Source of the DNA: CAZDIO01 sp964505555 | GTDB taxonomy: Bacteria > Bdellovibrionota_C > UBA2361 > SZUA-149 > CAZDIO01 | Length of the DNA: 9,892 nucleotides | Assembly: GCA_964505555.1 (NCBI GenBank) | Contig: CAZDIO010000082.1 | Location: 1-9,892, forward strand | Reading direction: 5' to 3' | Shown: piece by piece, positions 6,296 to 9,892 of the stretch | How the letters are laid out: the number at the start of each line of letters is the position of its first letter | How positions within the stretch are numbered: the first letter of the stretch is position 1 | Notes under the pieces: model-generated | Databases searched by the model: none | Seen by the model: the letters and a program-made list of their open reading frames with translations, nothing else | Told to the model about the DNA's origin: nothing | Position numbers and translations under genes: made by a program

Positions 6296-7930
6296 CTAAT
6301 AAAAAAATTCATAATAACAACGGTCGCAGTAGACCGTTTCTGGGCGGTTTTCGGCGTACGTTGTTTCAATTGCTGCGCTGCACTTACTGCAACTTCTTTT
6401 CCAAAGCTTACGAGGGGTTCGTTGTTGTTGACGTTTCTCATGGCGCACATCAAAACATTCTTCCGGATGGGGGATGTTGAGTCTTTGGTAGAAAGCGATC
6501 TCTTGGGGGGTGAGTTTGTAGGGTTTTTTGGAGACTTTGCAGTGAAGAGTCTTATTTGACTGCAAGACCTCATCGCCTTCAAGTTTTTCTTCTTTTTCAT
6601 GCCAAGTCCATTTTTTCTGAAGAACTTCGCTTTTTGTAAGGGGGAAATACTCAGCAGCAATCGTTTCATTGTAGCCAAAAAGTGAGATCCACGTTGGAAA
6701 AAATTCTCCCCACTCGTTGGTCTTTTTCATATGGGAGATGATTTGCGAAACTTTTTTCTCATATTCTGCCGGAGAGTACTCTTTGTTCAATATGCAATAC
6801 TCCTTGAACTTTAGCCCTACGCAGCCAAAGAGATTTTTGCAATTGTGGCACTCAATTGAGTAATACGTTTGGTGGTTATACCAAGAGTGAAACGTTGCCA
6901 TGGAGGAGAGCGATCCTACGGTAGAGCAGACCTCGTAGCAGAGCTCTACTCCTTCGGGGGAGTTAAATGTGGCATCCATGCTGTTAAGGCACCGTGGGGA
7001 GAAGCAGAGGTATTTGCAATCTTCAGAAAGAAGCGTATCAAAGCAGGTGTGGCAGTTTTTGCTTTGAAAAATCATATCCCCACTACAGGTTTCGCTTGCA
7101 TAGATTTTGGAGGCTCGGTGGGGGAGGGTTTTTTTGAGGTTTGCAAACTGGTTTTTGAGTTCTTGAAGGCGGGCCGAAGTGAGGTTTTCTAAGTCTTTTT
7201 TTATCTCTTCGTATCGTTTTTTTCCAACCGGTTCGTTCAGGTAGTGATACTCCTTGCGGTGAAGTCCAAAACAGAGCATGCAATTTGAGCAGCTGCTGCA
7301 CTCTTCTACCAAGAAGCAATCCGTGCAGTGTCTGCAGTTAAGAAAATACTGACAGTTGTAGCAACCCTCAGAGGCTATTCCTTCATAGCAAAGTTCGCAG
7401 TTAAAAATAGAAAGACAATCAACGCAGTCTTTTGAGGAGCTAACAAAGTAACCATAGAAACAATCTTCGTTATTGGCGCCGCCAAAGATAAGATAGCAGT
7501 TCTTTTGATTGAGGGTGAAGTTTGTGTAGTAGCTATTTTCTACATTTTTTGTGTTGAGTGACATATGCGGAACGGCGGTATTGAGTTTACTAAACTGTTC
7601 AGCAAATGTTTTGTTAAAATCAAACTCACGACCAAAACTCAGCGCATCCCAGCTATCTCCCCACCATTCATCCTGGTCATAGACGAGGTACGGTTTGTTC
7701 GCTGAATACATCGAGACGATCTGCTTTCCAGAGAGATCACTTTTTCTCCGGTAGAGATGTTTTGCGTTTCGAAAGGAGAGTCTCCGTTGAAAACGGCATT
7801 GGGAACAAAAAGTCGGTAAGGGGATTGAGTGCTTTATCCCAGAAAACGTTGGGGAGAGCCTCTCCAGGAGTAAACGGTCCTCTTCAGGGATAGTAAAAAC
7901 GGAGCTACAATGTGTGCAGGTGTGGTTCAT
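6296..7930 (-). CDS. Cysteine-rich protein with paired zinc-ribbon modules, function unknown
   Basis: A 544-residue cytoplasmic protein with 37 cysteines and no signal peptide or membrane segment. It resembles an uncharacterised zinc-ribbon family that, from memory, is frequent in Patescibacteria and sometimes misnamed CaiB/BaiF; the name has no support here. Module A (1-90) has C5/C8 and C42/C45. A cysteine-rich block (145-220) has 15 Cys all spaced by multiples of three. A charged helical linker follows (235-270), then a second cysteine-rich block (282-379). Module B (464-544) has C514/C517 and C535/C538. Modules A and B align without gaps at an offset of 450 residues, and 220-241 aligns with 370-391 at an offset of 150, so the protein arose by internal duplication. 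The start MNHTCTHC matches family usage, but no Shine-Dalgarno sequence precedes it. Metal binding and a nucleic-acid or protein scaffold role are plausible; nothing shows an enzyme. Confidence 0.85.
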   Translation of the reverse strand: MNHTCTHCSSVFTIPEEDRLLLERLSPTFSGIKHSIPLPTFCSQCRFQRRLSFRNAKHLYRRKSDLSGKQIVSMYSANKPYLVYDQDEWWGDSWDALSFGREFDFNKTFAEQFSKLNTAVPHMSLNTKNVENSYYTNFTLNQKNCYLIFGGANNEDCFYGYFVSSSKDCVDCLSIFNCELCYEGIASEGCYNCQYFLNCRHCTDCFLVEECSSCSNCMLCFGLHRKEYHYLNEPVGKKRYEEIKKDLENLTSARLQELKNQFANLKKTLPHRASKIYASETCSGDMIFQSKNCHTCFDTLLSEDCKYLCFSPRCLNSMDATFNSPEGVELCYEVCSTVGSLSSMATFHSWYNHQTYYSIECHNCKNLFGCVGLKFKEYCILNKEYSPAEYEKKVSQIISHMKKTNEWGEFFPTWISLFGYNETIAAEYFPLTKSEVLQKKWTWHEKEEKLEGDEVLQSNKTLHCKVSKKPYKLTPQEIAFYQRLNIPHPEECFDVRHEKRQQQRTPRKLWKRSCSKCSAAIETTYAENRPETVYCDRCYYEFFY

Positions 7931-7972
7931 ACGGGGTAAGCTACTATAAAAAGGAAGCTTTAGGTTCCTGCC

Positions 7973-8068
7973 ATGGATTCAGAAAGAGAAGATCCAGAAA
8001 CAAAAGATCCAGAAACAAAAGACCCGGAAACAGAGCACTATTGCAATTCAGACCAAACTAGTAGATAA
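7973..8068 (+). CDS. Possible small ORF with three DPETK-type repeats
   Basis: An ATG-to-TAA frame of 31 codons lies between two divergently transcribed large genes. It encodes MDSERE, then DPETK, DPETK, DPETE, then HYCNSDQTSR. In the third unit Asp and Pro are kept while their codons change (GAT to GAC, CCA to CCG), and Lys changes to Glu. That is a weak sign of selection on the peptide. The product would be highly charged and disordered. The ribosome-binding site is weak (AGG at 7962-7964, eight bases ahead). It ends 34 bases before the next gene and is out of frame with it. It may be a leader peptide, a small protein, or chance coding of a tandem DNA repeat. Confidence 0.3.
   Translation: MDSEREDPETKDPETKDPETEHYCNSDQTSR
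7991..8035 (+). repeat. Three tandem 15-base units
   Basis: Units at 7991-8005 and 8006-8020 are identical (GATCCAGAAACAAAA). The third, 8021-8035, differs at four bases. The unit length is a multiple of three and keeps the reading frame of the small ORF around it. Confidence 0.9.
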
Positions 8069-8102
8069 TCGTGCCTTACCGCACCCACTTTTGGAACCTA
8101 CC

Positions 8103-9680
8103 ATGAAACTTACTCTTTGGTTTTACGGAAGCACACATCTTGAACTTTACCGATCAAGTTTCTCTTTGCAAGAGGAAACCCGGTTGTGTGTTCGTGGAAA
8201 AAGCCAGGGCAGCTTTTCTGCTCATGGAACATTTCAATGGACACCGGCTGTGCAGGCGCTTTCAACCCTTCTTCTTCGAAGCGTCTACGCCAAACGCGAG
8301 GGGAGGGATGAGCCGGTGGGTCTTTACGGAGAGAGTGGAACCCCTGCCTCTTCGCTTGATTATGCCTTAAGTAAGGAACCAAGATGGCTTCTTGAGATGT
8401 TTGGTTGGGATGATCGTGGTAAGGCGATGTTACGAAGATATATCCGCAGGACGAACCCAGAAAGAAAGCTTCCTGGACCGGTACGGCTTTGTTTTAGTAA
8501 GGAGTTTCTCCAGACATGTTCCATAGAGATCGTGCTTAACGATCTTTTAGTTGTTGACCAAACAGTTCTTCATTCACTGATCGAGTCAGTTGAATATGGA
8601 GGGAGATCAAAAGCTCTTTCTCAAAAGAGCTATGAAGATAATCTTATCTTCAAGAATGTTGATTCGACGATTTGTAAAATTATCTCCAGCGAGATCTATG
8701 AGATGCTTTTTAAGACAGATATATTTAGTAAGGAGAAGGTCCTTGAGCGGCTTCACCGTATTCAACGTAATCCCTCGTTTCAAAAACTTACTCCAAAATC
8801 TCGATTATTAATTAATGAGCTTGACTTCGAACTGACTCCTTCAGAGAGAATTGGGATCGACCGCGGCACGACTCTTCTTCGCACCGCATTTACACCGGAC
8901 AGACCTCTCCGGGTAGCACTTCCGGCGACCCTGCCTGCATCAATTGCAATATTTCAATACTTAAAACATGTTAAAGGCTACAACATTGAGATCGATTATC
9001 AATTTGTTCATGCCATCGAGATCATGAAAAAAATTATTCACCACCAATTTATTAATCCACCGGATGCTTGTGTCCTGGGGATTGCTCCAGCGGGGACGCT
9101 TCTTAGTCAGCAATCGATGAAAGAGTATTCTTCATTGATGATGATGCCGATGATGAGCCATCGTGTTGTTTCAAAAAAAGGAAAAAAGCGTCGTACGCTA
9201 AATGGTGGCTCGTATCTCTTCCTTCGAGAGGATCCCTCAACGGCTTCTTTTTACTTTGATGATTTATTAAGAACTGAAGCGGTGGAGAAGAAAACTGTAT
9301 CTATAGAACATTACGAACCAGATGATACCTTTAGCCTTTTTAACACGAGTGAAGAGGACCTAAAAGCAGTGCTCTTTTTTCCTCATCATCAGTTTAACTT
9401 TGCTTTTAATGGGTGTGACTTTCTTGATCGTCCTGATGCTGGGCTTCATTATCGGGAGTCCCTTCTCTTTGTTCATCGTAGAATACAGAGTGAACCGTTA
9501 GTGTTGAAATATCTCGATATTGCCATCCGAGACGCCTGGTTGCAGCTAAAACTGGGGGGAGAAGCAGCGCACTCGATCATTAAGGAACATGTGTGCGAGC
9601 CCCAGTATCTTAATTTTCTCACACGCTTTACAGGGCTTCATAACCTGCGGAGTGTGGGGGGCTCGTCCAATGTTATTTAG
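8103..9680 (+). CDS. Protein of unknown function with a possible periplasmic-binding-protein-like middle region
   Basis: A 525-residue protein I do not recognise. It has no signal peptide or membrane helix, so it is probably cytoplasmic. Residues 1-60 look beta-rich, and 170-250 is mostly helical and charged. Near 269-334 the pattern is strand, helix, strand: LRVALPATLPAS, a helix, YNIEIDYQFV, a helix, DACVLGIAPAGTLL. This order resembles the first lobe of type 2 binding proteins, which would make it a ligand-sensing or binding protein inside the cell; this is a weak structural inference. A Met-rich stretch, MMMPMMSH, lies at 346-353. The ATG at 8103 is preferred to an in-frame TTG at 8091, because GGAA lies about six bases ahead and the TTG has no site. 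It is divergent from the cysteine-rich gene and preceded by the DPETK ORF. No catalytic motif was identified. Confidence 0.75.
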   Translation: MKLTLWFYGSTHLELYRSSFSLQEETRLCVRGKSQGSFSAHGTFQWTPAVQALSTLLLRSVYAKREGRDEPVGLYGESGTPASSLDYALSKEPRWLLEMFGWDDRGKAMLRRYIRRTNPERKLPGPVRLCFSKEFLQTCSIEIVLNDLLVVDQTVLHSLIESVEYGGRSKALSQKSYEDNLIFKNVDSTICKIISSEIYEMLFKTDIFSKEKVLERLHRIQRNPSFQKLTPKSRLLINELDFELTPSERIGIDRGTTLLRTAFTPDRPLRVALPATLPASIAIFQYLKHVKGYNIEIDYQFVHAIEIMKKIIHHQFINPPDACVLGIAPAGTLLSQQSMKEYSSLMMMPMMSHRVVSKKGKKRRTLNGGSYLFLREDPSTASFYFDDLLRTEAVEKKTVSIEHYEPDDTFSLFNTSEEDLKAVLFFPHHQFNFAFNGCDFLDRPDAGLHYRESLLFVHRRIQSEPLVLKYLDIAIRDAWLQLKLGGEAAHSIIKEHVCEPQYLNFLTRFTGLHNLRSVGGSSNVI

Positions 9681-9702
9681 TTAGGGATTTTAGTTGGCAG
9701 TA

Positions 9703-9742
9703 GACAGGAACTCTCCTGTCGTTGCAAGGAGCGAAGCGACGA
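9703..9742. repeat. Two adjoining hairpins, degenerate GCGAAGCGA-type intergenic repeat
   Basis: GACAGGA (9703-9709) and TCCTGTC (9714-9720) form a perfect stem with a tetraloop. TCGTTGC (9719-9725) pairs with GCGACGA (9736-9742) with one G-U pair. The core GGAGCGAAGCGACGAA (9728-9743) matches, from memory, a palindromic intergenic repeat found dispersed in many bacterial genomes, here with several changes. The first hairpin, 23 bases after the stop codon, might also terminate the upstream gene, but it lacks a T tract. Confidence 0.6.
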
Positions 9743-9814
9743 AAATCTTGTCTTAACTCAAACGTTATTTTTAACAACGCTTTATGAAGTGAAGCTTGGA
9801 ACTGCGTTCGTCGC

Positions 9815-9845
9815 CGGAAGAAATTCTGACGCCAGAATTTCTCCG
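9815..9845. repeat. Strong 13-base-pair hairpin
   Basis: CGGA-GAAATTCTG (9815-9828, with A9819 bulged) pairs with CAGAATTTCTCCG (9833-9845) around a four-base loop, ACGC. Just outside, TTCGTCGC (9807-9814) is the reverse complement of GCGACGAA (9736-9743), so this hairpin and the preceding ones may belong to one larger structured element. No gene was found in 9681-9892. Confidence 0.65.
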
Positions 9846-9892
9846 AAGGGGCGTTCTAGCTAATGCCAGCGCTGTTTGGACTGTAAGGTGAG

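Noticed and set aside
6296..7930. CaiB/BaiF (CoA-transferase) label for the cysteine-rich protein
   Set aside because: Nothing in the sequence resembles a family III CoA-transferase; the 37 cysteines and zinc-ribbon modules point elsewhere. The label appears to be a propagated misannotation.
7991..8035. CRISPR-like repeats
   Set aside because: The three 15-base units are directly adjacent with no spacers and keep a reading frame, so this is a small tandem repeat, not an array.
8091..8102. TTG start extending the 525-residue protein by four residues
   Set aside because: The GGAA that serves the ATG at 8103 lies inside this extension, and no site precedes the TTG.
9781..9890. Minus-strand frame open from the right edge for about 37 codons
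   Set aside because: It runs through the hairpins and repeats and encodes no recognisable sequence, so it is probably chance rather than a gene end.

Overview
The window most likely comes from an uncultured Gram-negative bacterium of moderate GC content (about 44% by eye). Three products are typical of a double-membrane cell: an outer-membrane porin, an OmpA-type beta-barrel protein with a peptidoglycan-binding domain, and a periplasmic phosphate-type binding protein. No rRNA, tRNA, transposase, integrase, phage gene or CRISPR array was seen. The lineage cannot be fixed from this sequence. The first 80 bases are homopolymer and GC-repeat sequence that looks like a contig end.

Layout, left to right. 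(1) 1-232 has no gene: a low-complexity end followed by a long imperfect palindrome. (2) 233-1372, minus strand: an acyl-CoA dehydrogenase close to the isobutyryl-CoA dehydrogenase subgroup. (3) 1373-1736: divergent intergenic region with inverted repeats, a repeated TCTTGCA heptamer and a stem-loop in the porin leader. (4) 1737-2891, plus: a porin of the phosphate-selective O/P family, ended by a strong intrinsic terminator. (5) 2892-3184: two terminators with a short palindrome between them. (6) 3185-4150, plus: an orphan PstS-like binding protein. (7) 4183-5094, minus: an exported zinc metallopeptidase, convergent with the previous gene. (8) 5275-6231, plus: an OmpA-like barrel with a Pal-type C-terminal domain. 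(9) 6296-7930, minus: a 544-residue, 37-cysteine zinc-ribbon protein of unknown function, convergent with (8) across a symmetrical hairpin. (10) 7973-8068: a possible 31-residue ORF carrying three DPETK-type repeats. (11) 8103-9680, plus: a 525-residue protein I do not recognise, with a possible binding-protein-like fold in its middle. (12) 9681-9892: a cluster of hairpins, including a degenerate copy of a widespread GCGAAGCGA-type intergenic repeat.

How the genes relate. Most genes look monocistronic, with separate promoters and convergent or divergent neighbours. The clearest functional theme is the envelope. The porin and PstS-like protein could serve phosphate or another small solute, but no pstC, pstA or pstB permease genes are here, and the porin is far more acidic than an anion channel should be. 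The metallopeptidase and OmpA-like protein also act in the periplasm or outer membrane and start from a shared divergent region.

The most unusual object is the cysteine-rich protein at 6296-7930. It has paired zinc-ribbon modules at its two ends that have lost ligands in a complementary way. Between them, 15 successive cysteines all lie in one modulo-3 register, which suggests a short-rung solenoid. Together with the small repeat ORF and the unrecognised 525-residue protein transcribed away from it, this right-hand third (6296-9845) is the part most likely to hold undescribed biology.
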